A stretch of 64,000 bases of DNA from Rapana venosa (GCA_028751875.1 CM054153.1:25297513-25361512), one strand, 5' to 3'. Positions 10,024 to 19,400 are shown, numbered from the stretch's first letter. The notes: generated by a model not told the origin, from the sequence alone. Made by a program: numbers and translations.

Positions 10024-10058
<35 letters not shown>

Positions 10059-10241
10059 TGGCGCAGCGCTTGTGGCGACGCGCTTTCCCGCTCTCCCCGG
10101 GGAGAGCAGCCCGAATTTCACGGAGAAAAATCTGCCGTGACTTAAAGTGGTATGAAATGAAATCTGAGCGCTTTGATTTGTTGCTTTACAAGATTCAGCG
10201 CTATATAAATTCCATACATTATTATTCATTATTATTACTAC
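9990..10241 (+). mobile_element. SINE-like insertion with a LINE-c tail, nested in LINE-a
   Basis: It separates CCATCCACTA from CGAAGTTCATT, which are continuous in the copy at 21929-22396. It holds a ~33 bp poly-A, a head with GGGTGGCGCAGCGCTTGTGG and CTCCCCGGGGAGAGCAGCCC, and the tail GAGCGCTTTGATTTGTTGCT to CCATACATTATTATT. The head differs from SINE-A, -B and -C, yet it ends in the same LINE-c tail. Confidence 0.7.
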
Positions 10242-10390
10242 GAAGTTCATTGCTCTTTTTATGATGTGGTGGTCTGCTTTCCGTTGAACGTGCCCAAACC
10301 TGCACAGTCTATTGGTACTAGCTACAGACTTCAGATCATCAACTTTGCACATTCTCCACAGTTCACAGTTCTCCACCTTAGCTTGGGGAA
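10242..10390 (-). mobile_element. LINE-a, second part of the split copy
   Basis: Reverse complement continues upstream in the element: CRFGHVQRKADHHIIKRAM preceded by MCKVDDLKSVASTNRL, matching 1516-1640. Confidence 0.82.
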
Positions 10391-10717
10391 AGAGGACTTG
10401 TTTGCGCTTACAAAGTGTTTTTATCATGTTTAATTAAAGTACACAAGAACTCAGAAACAGCTGGGAGAGGGGGTAGTAAAGTAGCGGTATGCTTTCAATG
10501 AAAACTGGCATTTGCCTTGTGACTTGAAAGAATGACTGCCGTAAAGAAAACCTGGGGGAAAAATTCAGCTCTCATAATAAAAAGTTACCACCACCACCCC
10601 CGGACTCAAAAACGGTCAAAGTGAAAGAAAATTTTTTTATAAAAAAAGCTGGTAATACGTCTGTTGTGGGTTGTTTTTTTTGCTAGTATACTGTAACGCT
10701 GTACACTGTAGTACACT
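10391..10717 (+). other. Intron 5 spacer without recognised features
   Basis: Mixed-composition sequence; no coding segment or repeat of the window's families is evident. Confidence 0.5.
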
Positions 10718-11022
10718 GGGGACGGGATAGCTCAGTGGTCGGAGCACTCGCTTTCCCCTAGCCAAGTTAAGCAGCGTCGAGCGTGGTTACCAGTTGGATG
10801 GGTGACCGTTTGCGCGCCTTGGCTTCAAGTACAGTTCCCCCAGTTCACCCAGCTGTAAATGGGTACCTGCCCTCTTTAGGGTCAGGGAAGGTAAAGCAGC
10901 GAGGGAGAGGAGATGGGCGCCGCCGCCCTCAATATGCTGGCCCTAGAGAAGCTGAGGTCTCTGACGCCTCGCTCCCCTACGACCTTATAGGTTATGGGAC
11001 TCCTTTACCTTTTTACCTTTAC
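10718..11022 (+). mobile_element. SINE-A copy, full length
   Basis: GGGGACGGGATAGCTCAGTG head, AGTTAAGCAGCGTCGAGCGT and TTGGATGGGTGACCG in the 5S-like part, body, and TTATGGGACTCCTTTACC end. It finishes 36 bp before exon 6. Flanking TACACTGTA occurs on both sides, a possible target-site duplication. Confidence 0.9.
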
Positions 11023-11058
11023 ACTGTAACGCAAAAAAAAACCGAACTATATTTTCAG

Positions 11059-11277
11059 GCGGAAGCGGTGAACTACAAAGAGGACCTCCGCGTGCCCTTC
11101 GAGCGCCGCACCTACACCCCCAGGGCACACAGCAACTTCCGCCAGTGGTTCTCCCCCTCCCTCAGCTACATTCAGATCCCTGCCCGTCGGGACCCGCTCA
11201 AGTGTGGGCAGACGCTGGACCTGAACGTGCCCTTCACCCACAACGGCCTCAAGCCCTACGTCACCTTCCACTATCAG
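11059..11277 (+). CDS. A2M-like: Exon 6: MG4/MG5
   Basis: 219 nt, phase 0/0, acceptor ATTTTCAG, donor GTAAGC. It encodes AEAVNYKEDLRVPFERRTYT, then QWFSPSLSYIQIPARRDPLK, CGQTLDLNVPFTHNG and KPYVTFHYQ. It aligns with the A2M region S-S-FV-L----L-CG-T--V---YILN and FYYL. The single Cys matches the conserved A2M Cys at that point. Confidence 0.92.
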
Positions 11278-11319
11278 GTAAGCGGATAGGCGGGTCTCTC
11301 CCCTTGAAGGTGCAATGCG

Positions 11320-12062
11320 GCTACCTTCTTGTTCTTGTTCTTGTTTTTCTTCTTGTTCTTGTTTTTCTTGTTCTTTCTTGTTCTTGTTTTCTTTCTTCCT
11401 TCTTTCTTGTTTTCTTTCTTCTTCTTCTTTCTTCTTCTTCTTCTTCTTTTTCTTATTCTCTTCTTCTTTTTCTTCTTTCTTCTTCTTCTTCTTTTTTTCT
11501 TCTTCTTCTTCTTCTTCTTCTTCTCCTTCTCCTTCTTCTTTTCTTTCTTTCTTCTTCTTCTTCTTTTCTTCTTCTTCTTCTTCTTCTTCTTCTTCTGCTC
11601 CTTCTGCTCCTTCTGCTGCTGCTTCTTCTTCTTCTTCTTCTTCTTTCTTCGTCTTCTTCTTCTTCTTCTGCTCCTTCTTCTTCTTCTTTCTTCGTCTTCT
11701 TCTTCTTCTTCTTCTTCTTTCTTCGTCTTCTTCTTCTTCTTCTTCTTTTTCTTCTTCTTCTTCTGCTCCTTCTTCTGCTGCTGCTTCTTCTTCTTCTTCT
11801 TTTTCTTCTTCTTTTTTTCTTCTTCTTCTTCTTCTTCTTCTTCTTCTTCTTCTTCTTTTTCTTCTTCTTTTTCTTATCCTTCTTCTTCTTCTTTTCTTCT
11901 TTTTTCTTTCTTCTTCTTCTTCTTTTCTTTTTCATCTTTTCATCTTTTTCATCTTCTTCTTCTCTCCTTCTTCTTCTTCTTCTTCTTCTTCTTCTTCTCT
12001 TCTTCTTCTCCCTTTTCCTTCTTTTTCTTCGTCTTCTTCTTCTTCTTCTTTCTTCTTTTTTT
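11320..12062 (-). repeat. (GAA)n / (TTC)n tract, ~740 bp
   Basis: On the + strand this is almost pure pyrimidine (TTC, CTT, TTTTCTT) with a few CTGCTG and CGTC interruptions. It abuts the 3' end of a minus-strand LINE-a copy, where that family carries (GAA)n, so it is read as an expanded LINE tail. Confidence 0.85.
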
Positions 12063-12126
12063 GGTCTTGTTTCTCCCAAGGGGAGGTTTGACATTGATGA
12101 GCCTTCTCCATCTCTCTCTGTTTTGA
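12063..12126 (-). mobile_element. LINE-a 3' end (split copy)
   Basis: GTTTCTCCCAAGGGGAGGTT, TGACATTGATGAGCC and TCTCTCTGTTTTGA match the other LINE-a ends. The copy is interrupted by LINE-d and resumes at 12295. Confidence 0.8.
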
Positions 12127-12294
12127 TCTATCATTAACCATTACACCCAGCGGTGTGTAGGGCAGCAACAAAGCGCTTCCACTCCTGCCTATCCTGGGCC
12201 AACCTAGTCACTGATCCCCAAGAGTGCTGCATGGCCTTCATCTCACTTTCTACAGTCCTCCTCCACGTTGCTTTTGGTCTTCCGTTCTCTGTTG
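12127..12294 (-). mobile_element. LINE-d fragment nested in LINE-a
   Basis: Reverse complement reads GRPKATWRRTVESEMKAMQ, then SWGSVTRLAQDRQEWKRFVA and ALHTAGCNG followed by stops. This is the C-terminal signature (GRPK-TWRRT ... A-DR--W) of another RTE/CR1-like non-LTR retrotransposon. Confidence 0.72.
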
Positions 12295-12360
12295 TGAGCT
12301 TGCTCCTTATTTATGCCCCTTTCTCTTAAGATCATCTGCAATACAGGCAGCCCAGGTTTA
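12295..12360 (-). mobile_element. LINE-a fragment, continuation
   Basis: GAGCTTGCTCCTTATTTATG, CCCCTTTCTC and AAGATCATCTGCAATACAGG continue the LINE-a copy; the segment stops at CAGCCCAGGTTTA. Confidence 0.75.
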
Positions 12361-12510
12361 CCTTAATGGTGGGTGAAAAAAGGGTTGCACACACAAAAAT
12401 CGTTGCCTTTTGGTTAGCGTTGGAGCTCAAAACTGAGGTTGGGGGGTGGGGTGGGGGTGGGGGTTGAAGGAAATCGAAGCAGAACTTTTTGGTTGATAAT
12501 CAAGTAGATT

Positions 12511-12931
12511 TAGGAAGGAAGGTGGCAGGAGGGTTAAGACGTTTGCCTGCCAACAAGTAAACCGTGAGGTTTTGGGTTCGATTCCCAGCCTCGCCCTTTC
12601 TTCCCAGTTTGACAAAAAAACCGAACTGAATGTCAAAGTCCTTCGGATGAGACTATAAACCGAGGCCCCGTGTGCGAACGCATGCAGAACATCTTGCGCA
12701 CATGTTAAATCCTGTTCCGCTTTTCGAAAGAGTAGGCCATTGTGTGCTGGTGGGAACAGATAACAAAATTGACAAAAACCGCATACACACGGGGACTGGA
12801 TGTAAAAAAGCACATGAGTGCTTATTCCATTATCCTTGATATTTAAAAACAAAAAGTCATCTGAGCGCTTTGATTTGTTGCTTTACAAGATTCAGCGCTA
12901 TATAAATTCCATACATTATTATTATTATTTA
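12511..12931 (+). mobile_element. SINE-C head / SINE-B body ending in a LINE-c tail
   Basis: Head GGAAGGAAGGTGGCAGGAGG with B-box-like GGGTTCGATTCCC (12570-12590), a SINE-B body to TTCCATTATCC, then GAGCGCTTTGATTTGTTGCT, CAGCGCTATATAAATTCCAT and (ATT)n. Confidence 0.8.
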
Positions 12932-13010
12932 AACATTATCACCTTTTTACTATCAGGTGATTGAAGGAGAACTTTGTGGTGGATAAATCATGTGAATTCA
13001 AACGTTTATA

Positions 13011-13352
13011 GGAGGGGCAGGATAGTCTTCTGGTGGTCAGAGCCTTAAGTCCGTGATCTGATGGCCCGGGTTCGAGCCACACCGAGGCACCTGCTTGAGG
13101 GGAATTTTTCACCTGGAGTTAACATCAGCACCAACTCTACTCCCCTAAAAGTGTTTTGGGATGAGACTGTAAACCGAGGAGGCCCTGTGTGCAAACGCCT
13201 GCAGAGCATCTTGTTGAGCACGTGTTAAAAAAAACACCTGGTCCACCTTTCGGAAGAGTAGACCTTGTGGAAGAGTAGAGATTGGAGTAGACCATTTCAT
13301 TCGTGTTGGTAGGAACAGATGATGGAATTATTTAAAATGCATACACACCACA
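13011..13352 (+). mobile_element. SINE-B-like copy, diverged
   Basis: GGAGGGGCAGGATAGTCTTC head, B box in CGGGTTCGAGCC, then TTAACATCAGCACCAACTCT and other body markers, all diverged. Confidence 0.75.
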
Positions 13353-13356
13353 TTAA

Positions 13357-13654
13357 GGGGATGGGATAGCTCAGTGGTCGGAGCACCCGCTTTCCCCCAG
13401 CCAAGTTAAGCAGCGTCGAGCGTGGTTACCTGTTGGATGGGTGACCGTTTGCGCGCCCTGGCTTCAGTACAGTGCCCCCAGTTCACCCAGCTGTAAATGG
13501 GTACCTGCCCTCTTTAGGGTCAGGGAAGGTAAAGCAGCGAGGGAGAGGAGATGGGCGCTGCCCTCAATATGCTGGCCCTAGAGAAGTGAGGTCTCTGACG
13601 CCTCGCTCCCCTATGACCTTATAGGTTATGGGACTCCTTTACCTTTACCTTTTT
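13357..13654 (+). mobile_element. SINE-A copy, full length
   Basis: GGGGATGGGATAGCTCAGTG to ACCTTTACCTTTTTAC with all family blocks, directly after a SINE-B-like copy. Confidence 0.9.
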
Positions 13655-13850
13655 ACACACACACACAGCTGTTGTGTTTAGATACCAACCTTGAAGTTGG
13701 CTGAATCTGACCGTTGGTGGACCTTGGTAAAAAAGGATTGCTACAGGCTCTTTTCGGCCTGTTGTTCTGATCTTGTAGTGCTTTAAGATTTGAAACAGGC
13801 ATTTGATTGCAAAGACCCCACTGCGCTCCATTCTTATAGGCTATGAACAA

Positions 13851-14200
13851 GGGAGGAAGGTGGCAGGACGGTTCAGACGTTCATCTATCAAACAAGTCCA
13901 CCGTGAGGTTCTGGGTTCGATTCCCGGCCTTGTCCTTTGTCTTCTTTCCTGGTTTGATGGGGGGAAAAAATCAACTGAATGTCAAAGTCCTTAGGATGAA
14001 ACTATGAACTGAGACCTCGCGTGCAAGTACGCGCAAGAACATCTTGCGTACTCGTGAAAAACTGTTCCACCTTTTGGAAGATTAAGCCATTTCATACTAG
14101 TAGAAACGGATGACCAAAAAAACGTCAAAAACGCATGCGCACAGGTGTCATGTTTAGACACCATCCCCAAAGACAGAATGCAGCTGCCTCAATGGTGAAA
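13851..14200 (+). mobile_element. SINE-C copy (type)
   Basis: Head GGGAGGAAGGTGGCAGGACG, B box GGGTTCGATTCCCGG, middle resembling SINE-B, then a distinct 3' part: GCATGCGCACAGGTGTCATG, TTTAGACACCATCCCCAAAG and GAATGCAGCTGCCTCAATGG. Confidence 0.75.
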
Positions 14201-14204
14201 GAAA

Positions 14205-14548
14205 GGGGGACGGGATAGCCTAGCGGTTAGAACATCGTGCTCGCAATCTGACAACCCGGATTCGATTCCCGTTCAAGGGGATATTTTCCCCTGGAATTAA
14301 CATCAGTGCCGACTCCACTCTCCCCAAAAGTCCTTCAGATGAGACTATAAACCGAGGTCCCGTGTATGCGAACGCACGCTGAACATCTTGCGCACACGTT
14401 AAACCCTGTTCCGCTTTTCGTAAGAGTAGGCCATTGTGTGCCGGTGGGGACAGATGACAGAATTCACAAAACCGCATACACACGGGGACTGGATGTAAAA
14501 AAAAAAGCACATAAGTGCTTATTCCATTATCCTCGATATAAAAGAATA
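14205..14548 (+). mobile_element. SINE-B copy, full length
   Basis: GGGGGACGGGATAGCCTAGC head, A box TAGCCTAGCGG, B box GATTCGATTCCCG, the complete body and TTCCATTATCCTCGATATAA end. One of the best-preserved copies. Confidence 0.9.
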
Positions 14549-14694
14549 AAAAATTTTTTTTTTTTTAAATGGTCGCATACGCAAAAAAAATCTCACCATC
14601 GATAAACCGTAAGGAAACTCTAGCTGAGGAACAAAAACGAAAACAAAACAAAACAAAACCAAAAAAATTTTTAATATCAACCTTCCTCTTCTGT

Positions 14695-14739
14695 CTCCTT
14701 CGACCCCCACCCCCACCCCCACCTCCACCCCCACCCAAG
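14695..14739 (+). promoter_or_regulatory. C-rich polypyrimidine tract before exon 7
   Basis: CTCCTTCGACCCCCACCCCC-type sequence, then ACCTCCACCCCCACCCAAG. The acceptor AAG is unusual for this gene, where CAG or TAG is the norm. Confidence 0.6.
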
Positions 14740-15088
14740 GTGATGGCGAGAGGCCGCATCGTTCAAGCGGGCACCAAGGATGCCGTCACCATCCCGGACC
14801 CTCTGAGCTTCCTGGACATCGGCGCCAACAACTGCCTGGAGGAGAAAGAGCGACCCACCCCGCCCCCTCGACCCACCCTCGCGCCGGTGGAGGTCTACCC
14901 CTTCCCCTTCAACGCCAGCGAGATCGCCGACGGGGAGGCTGAACCGGCCTGGCCGGAAGAAGGGGGTCTTGCTGTGGACCCCCCCGAGCTGGAGGCCCCC
15001 CCAGAGCCGGAGAGGTCGCCCGTGAGGATCCAGCCCTTGGAGGAGGAGGTGTTCGGGGAGGATCTGCGACGCAGGCGGAGGAGCATCA
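14740..15088 (+). CDS. A2M-like: Exon 7: MG5 with a long acidic/proline-rich insertion ending in RRRRR
   Basis: 349 nt, phase 0 in, 1 out (donor GTATGT). It opens VMARGRIVQAGTKDAVTI, which matches the MG5 strand of A2M (YYL-MAKG-IV-TG). It then departs from the family for about 90 residues: FLDIGANNCLEEKERPTPPP, RPTLAPVEVYPFPFNASEIA, many Glu and Pro, and finally EDLRRRRRSI. MG5 resumes in exon 8. The five-Arg run fits the R-X-(K/R)-R furin consensus. The insertion adds one Cys and one NAS site. Its reading frame is open throughout and phase-locked, so it is not an unspliced intron. Confidence 0.9.
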
Positions 15089-15180
15089 GTATGTGGGATT
15101 TTTGGTTCTTGTTGGCGTTTTTTGGTTGGGGTTTTGTTGTTGTGTGTGGTGTGTGGGTGATGTGATTTCTTGGGTTGGTG
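15089..15180 (+). repeat. G/T-rich tract after the exon 7 donor
   Basis: TGGGATTTTTGGTTCTTGTT through GTGTGTGGTGTGTGGGTGAT, almost free of C and A. Confidence 0.7.
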
Positions 15181-15359
15181 TTCACTTAATAATGGGTAGC
15201 TGTAGTTTGTAAAGTGTGAAAAGTCGTTTTTAAACGAAGGAAGTGTGTTTTTTTTCAAGGGTTTGGAAAGTGGTTGGATATTGTTACTGGTCAATAGAGA
15301 GCTTGACAAAAGTCTTTGATTTTTCAAAAGGCCGACAGCAGTCTTTGTTTCAAGGGGGC

Positions 15360-15800
15360 AGAAATTTAATCTGTGTCAAGATGACAGAAATTTAGATGAC
15401 AAAAATTTAATTTGTGTCAAGGTGACAGAAATTTAGGTGAGAAAAATTCAATGTGTGTCAAGGTGACAGAAATTTAGGTGAGAAAAATTCAATCTGTGTC
15501 AAGATGACAGAAATTTAGTTGACAAAAATTCAATGTGTCAAGATGACAGAAATTTAGGTGACAAAAATTCAATCTGTGTCAAGGTGACAGAAATTTAGGT
15601 GACAAAAATTCAATCTGTGTCAAGATGATAGAAATTTAGGTGACAAAAATTCAATCTGTGTCAAGATGACAGAAATTTAGGTGACAAAAATTCAATGTGT
15701 GTCAAGGTGACAGAAATTTAGGTGACAAAAATTCAATCTGTGTCAAGGTGACAGAAATTTAGGTGACAAAAATTCAATGTGTGTCAAGATGGCAAAAATT
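15360..15800 (+). repeat. Minisatellite, ~41 bp unit, about 10 copies
   Basis: The unit contains GTGTCAAGGTGACAGAAATT and TAGGTGACAAAAATTCAATC. Copies differ by a few substitutions (AAGATG/AAGGTG, TGACA/TGAGA). Confidence 0.9.
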
Positions 15801-15904
15801 TAATCTTGTGTCCAAAAAGATTAAACAATCGAGAGAAGAGGACAGGACAAAAGAAAGTTTTTAAAAAAAAGAAAAAAAAAGAGTATCATCCTCTGTTTAT
15901 CGTC

Positions 15905-16022
15905 ACATCATGGCCGGATAGCCATCTGAGATTTAAAAGTTGACGAGAGGTGACAGCCCCGATACGGCCTCTGTGGTCGGCAGGGCTATAAACAACAGGA
16001 TTAGATTAGATTGGATTGACCG
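15905..16022 (+). mobile_element. REP-4 copy
   Basis: GAGGTGACAGCCCCGATACG, GCCTCTGTGGTCGGCAGGGC, TATAAACAACAGGATT(AGATT)n. The same short element occurs at 16868-16950 and 47125-47220. A (GATTG)n-type end suggests a retroposed sequence. Confidence 0.7.
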
Positions 16023-16175
16023 GATAGCATCGCAGTGTGTGCTTGCAGCTTGAAAGTGAGACCGATACCTGAATTGAGGGGGGAGGGGCTAGGGGATACT
16101 GTGTTTAAGACATTTGTAGCTCAAGGAAAAAAAAAAACCCCAAAAATCGCACCTCACTTTCTGCCCGATTTCCAG

Positions 16176-16378
16176 TGCCTCCTTACGGCCCCGGCCAAGA
16201 AGAGCCGATCGTGCGGTCTGAAGACATCTCGGACAAAGTGTCCAACATCGAAGTGAGCATCCCCGTCACCTCCGACATGTCGCCGTCCTTCAGCATCCTG
16301 CTGTACTACATCCGCGACGACGGGGAGACTGTGGCCGACAGTATGGAGTTCAAAGTGGAACCCTGCTTCGACAACGAC
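16176..16378 (+). CDS. A2M-like: Exon 8: MG5 end / MG6 start
   Basis: 203 nt; 2 nt complete a Met codon, phase 0 out; acceptor TTTCCAG, donor GTGAGT. It encodes MPPYGPGQEEPIVRSEDI, then VSNIEVSIPVTSDMSPSFSI, LLYYIRDDGETVADSMEF and KVEPCFDND. It aligns with the A2M segment FSISIPV-SDIAP, LL-Y---G---GDS and V--CL-NKV. The final Cys is the conserved one that opens MG6. Confidence 0.94.
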
Positions 16379-16396
16379 GTGAGTCCTTTTTTCTGT

Positions 16397-16493
16397 GTCT
16401 TTTTGCTGAAGTGCTCACATATGATGCACAGTTTTGTTCGTCTTTTTGCTGAAGTGCTCACATATGGTGCACAGTTTTGTTCGTCTTTTTGCT
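16397..16493 (+). repeat. 44 bp tandem repeat, copies 1-2
   Basis: TTTTTGCTGAAGTGCTCACA and TATGGTGCACAGTTTTGTTC. The array begins inside the exon 8 donor region and is split by a SINE-A insertion; copies 3-4 lie at 16792-16877. Confidence 0.9.
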
Positions 16494-16789
16494 GGGGACG
16501 GGATAGCTCAGTCGTCGGAGCACTCGCTTTCCCCCAGCCAAGTTAAGCAGCGTCGAGCGTGGTTACCAGTTGGATGGGTGACCGTTTGCACGCCTTGGCT
16601 TCAGTACAGTTCCCCCAGTTCACCCAGCTGTAAATGGGTACCTGCCCTCTTTAGGGTCAGGGAAGGTAAAGCAGCGAGGGAGAGGAGATGGGCGCCGCCC
16701 TCAATATGCTGGCCCTAGAGAAGTTGAGGTCTCTGACGCCTCGCTCCCCTACGACCTTATAGGTTATGGGACTCCTTTACCTTTTTACC
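16494..16789 (+). mobile_element. SINE-A copy inserted in the 44 bp repeat
   Basis: GGGGACGGGATAGCTCAGTC to CTCCTTTACCTTTTTAC with all family blocks, inserted after TTTTTGCT of the third unit. Confidence 0.92.
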
Positions 16790-16791
16790 TC

Positions 16792-16877
16792 CTTTTGCTG
16801 AAGTGCTCACATATGGTGCACAGTTTTGTTCGTCTTTTTGCTGAAGTGCTCACATATGGTGCACAGTTTTGTTCGTA
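16792..16877 (+). repeat. 44 bp tandem repeat, copies 3-4
   Basis: Continuation of the array at 16397-16493 on the other side of the SINE-A insertion. Confidence 0.9.
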
Positions 16878-16955
16878 GATTAAAAATTTTATGAGGTGAC
16901 AACCCTGATATGGCCTCTGTGGTCGGCAGGGCTATAAACAAGAAGATTGGGTTGG
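16868..16955 (+). mobile_element. REP-4 copy
   Basis: ATGAGGTGACAACCCTGATA, TGGCCTCTGTGGTCGGCAGG and GCTATAAACAAGAAGATTGG. Confidence 0.7.
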
Positions 16956-16974
16956 TGTGTGGATGGTTTGGATG

Positions 16975-17370
16975 TAAGCGCTTTAATTTTGTAGGCTTTA
17001 CAAGATTCAGTGCTATAGAAGTTCCATATATTATTATTATTATCTGTCTGTTGCATTAATTTTGTAGGCTTTACAAGATTCAGTGCTATAGAAGTTCCAT
17101 ATATTATTATTATTATTATCTGTCTGTTGCATTAATTTTGTAGGCTTTGCAAGATTCAGTGCTATAGAAGTTCCATATATTATTATTATTATTATTATTA
17201 TTATCTGTCTGTTGCTTTAATTTTGTAGGCTGTACAAGATTCAGCACTGTAGGAATTCCATATATTATTATTATTATTATTATTATTATTGTTATCTGTC
17301 TGTTGCTTTAATTTTGTAGGCTGTACAAGATTCAGCGCTGTAGGAATTCCATATTATTATTATTACTATT
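16975..17370 (+). repeat. LINE-c tail amplified in tandem (five units)
   Basis: AATTTTGTAGGCTTTACAAG, ATTCAGTGCTATAGAAGTTC and CATATATTATTATT recur five times, joined by TCTGTCTGTTGC. The (ATT)n part grows from about 4 repeats in the first unit to about 11 in the fourth. Confidence 0.85.
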
Positions 17371-17429
17371 TGTCAGTGGGTGTGTTTGCCAGTTTAGTTT
17401 TAGACATGCATGCGTGCGCTTGCTGTATG

Positions 17430-17535
<106 letters not shown>

Positions 17536-17653
17536 GTGTTCAGGGTTGAAGTGTTCGTAAACATCAATCCTACTTTGTGCCAGAAAAAAAACAGGATGAT
17601 GTATGACATTTCTGAAAATGTCCGGGAGAGCGTATCGTGGTAAGAGCAGTGTC

Positions 17654-17655
<2 letters not shown>

Positions 17656-17684
<29 letters not shown>
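17656..17684 (+). repeat. Poly-C run
   Basis: About 29 C in a row; the length may be an assembly estimate. Confidence 0.85.
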
Positions 17685-17687
<3 letters not shown>

Positions 17688-17689
17688 CT

Positions 17690-17872
17690 AATTTTTTTTT
17701 AAGAACGGATGACAAAAATAAAAATGCATACACGCTGGTGTCGTGTTTAGACATCATCCCTGAAGTTAGAATGCAGCTACCTAAATGGTGGGTGAAAACG
17801 GTGGCAGACACAAAAATCTCACCACTGGTTAACCTCAGAGATGTAGCTGAGGAACAAAACAGCCCCCTCTCC
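17690..17872 (+). mobile_element. SINE-C 3' part
   Basis: AACGGATGACAAAAATAAAA, GCATACACGCTGGTGTCGTG, TTTAGACATCATCCCTGAAG, GAATGCAGCTACCTAAATGG, then GTGGCAGACACAAAAATCTC and AGCTGAGGAAC. Confidence 0.7.
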
Positions 17873-17875
17873 CCC

Positions 17876-18352
17876 TAAAACAGCACCCTCCTGTCCTACC
17901 TCTGTGAATGTCTCCACCTGTACACCCCTTCTCGTTCCCTTCGGTCTGCTGCAGATTCCTTGTGCTTACAAACACCTAGATTCAACCAGTCCACTGTTGG
18001 CCGTCGCTCTTTCTCTGTTTCTGGTCCATCGATTTGGAATGGCCTCCCTATCTCTCTTCGCCAAAGGCCTTCTTGTGACTTTTAAATCTGGCCTCAAGAC
18101 ATATTTGTTTCAAACCTAAGAATTTCCTCTCCTGTTTCATTTCATAGCTGTCCCTGCTTTTCAACAGCCAAAAATTCCATCACCCTGTCAAAGTGTATAA
18201 CGTGTGTGTGTGTGTGTGTGTGCATTTGGACTTGTTAGAACTATTACTTGCTATTGGTTGCATGACTGTGTAAGAATAAGTTGAGTGCAAGCGCTTTGAT
18301 TTGTCTGTGCAAGATACAGCGCTATATAAATTCCATTTATTATTATTATTAA
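17876..18352 (+). mobile_element. LINE-c (L2/CR1-like) 3' end
   Basis: Codon-level remnants of the C-terminal L2/CR1-type ORF: Y-C-L-TP--PFGLLQ, C-Y-HLDSTSPLLAVALSLF, LVHRFGMASLSLFAKGLLVT and FKSGLKTYLF, matching the longer copy at 47790. The 3' UTR ends GCGCTTTGATTTGTCTGTGC, ACAGCGCTATATAAATTCCA and (ATT)n. Confidence 0.75.
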
Positions 18353-18439
18353 AACACACACACACACAACACACACACACACACTCAAAACACACACACA
18401 CAAAACCCAACCTAATAAATGACCGAAAGCCTTGGCCCA

Positions 18440-18810
18440 ATCCAAAATCTGTGTCAGTTATTGATGCCAGCTAATTGCCAAGACCTACATTAAAATGTGG
18501 TTATGTTGTAAAATGTTGTGCTGAGATTGCCTTCAGCCATGACAAGCTCTTAACATAACGACCTGCACTCTCCTTTAAAAGGAGAAAAAATCCTCTGAAG
18601 TCAGAGTATGGCTGCCTATATCGTGAGATACTTAAAAAACAGTCGTGCATGCAAACCTCTTATTCAATGTTGCAATTTCAATCTCACAGTGATTCCTAGG
18701 TGGGATGATGAGTAAGTCAGAGTGCACATTCTGGGTGACCCCCCCCCCCCCCCCCCCCCCACCCCAGAGTGTTAAGCTGGGGAATGCACAACAACAACAA
18801 ATAACCGAAA
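18440..18810 (+). mobile_element. REP-1 copy
   Basis: GTGTCAGTTATTGATGCCAG, AGATTGCCTTCAGCCATGAC, CTTTAAAAGGAGAAAAAATC, GTCAGAGTATGGCTGCCTAT, CAGTGATTCCTAGGTGGGAT and TGGGTGACCCCC, with an internal C run at 18739-18760. Confidence 0.8.
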
Positions 18811-18854
18811 GCCTCTGATAAAGACGTCTTCATCTTACTTACGCGTCTTCTCTC

Positions 18855-18990
18855 GTAAAAATCCAATCCAAAAGCTGTGTCAGTTATTGATGTCAGCTAA
18901 TTGCCAAGACCTACACTAAAATGTTGTTACATTGTAAAATGTTGTGCTGAGATTGCCTTCAGCCATGACAAGCTCTTAACATAACAATCG
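18855..18990 (+). mobile_element. REP-1 copy, 5' part only
   Basis: AAAAGCTGTGTCAGTTATTG to CAGCCATGACAAGCTCTTAA; the rest of the element is missing. Confidence 0.75.
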
Positions 18991-19106
18991 TACATTATTC
19001 AAATCCTGACAAACCTGTGAAAAGAACCCCACTCCCCCTAAAAAAAACCCAACCAACCAAAAAAACCAAACCACCCTACCCAAACACACCCCCACCTGAT
19101 CTACCT

Positions 19107-19400
19107 GTCAAGTCAAGTCAAAATTTTATTTCCAGATGGTACATTGAATAAGCAATGTATTTGCCTTTTTTTTTCTCTCATCATCAAGCCATCTATCTAA
19201 GAACAAATTTCTTAATGATTATATTGAAATACATTATTGCACACTTAACCATATATTGAAATACTACATTATTGCACACTTAACCATATATTGAAATACT
19301 ACATTATTGCACACTTAACCATATATTGAAATACTACATTATTGCATACTTAACCATTAAATCAAACCAGTAAAAAAAGAGGAAAATCGATCAAGGTAAT
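19107..19400 (+). mobile_element. REP-2 copy with internal tandem repeat
   Basis: TCAAGTCAAGTCAAAATTTT, ATTTCCAGATGGTACATTGA, ATAAGCAATGTATTTGCC and ATCAAGCCATCTATCTAAGA. ATATTGAAATACTACATTAT with TGCACACTTAACC is then repeated about four times before the AAAAAAAGAGGAAAATCGAT end. Confidence 0.78.

Noticed and set aside
11329..12137. Long frames of Leu/Ser/Phe or Lys/Arg/Glu runs
   Set aside because: Translation of the (TTC)n/(GAA)n simple repeat; no complexity and no start context.
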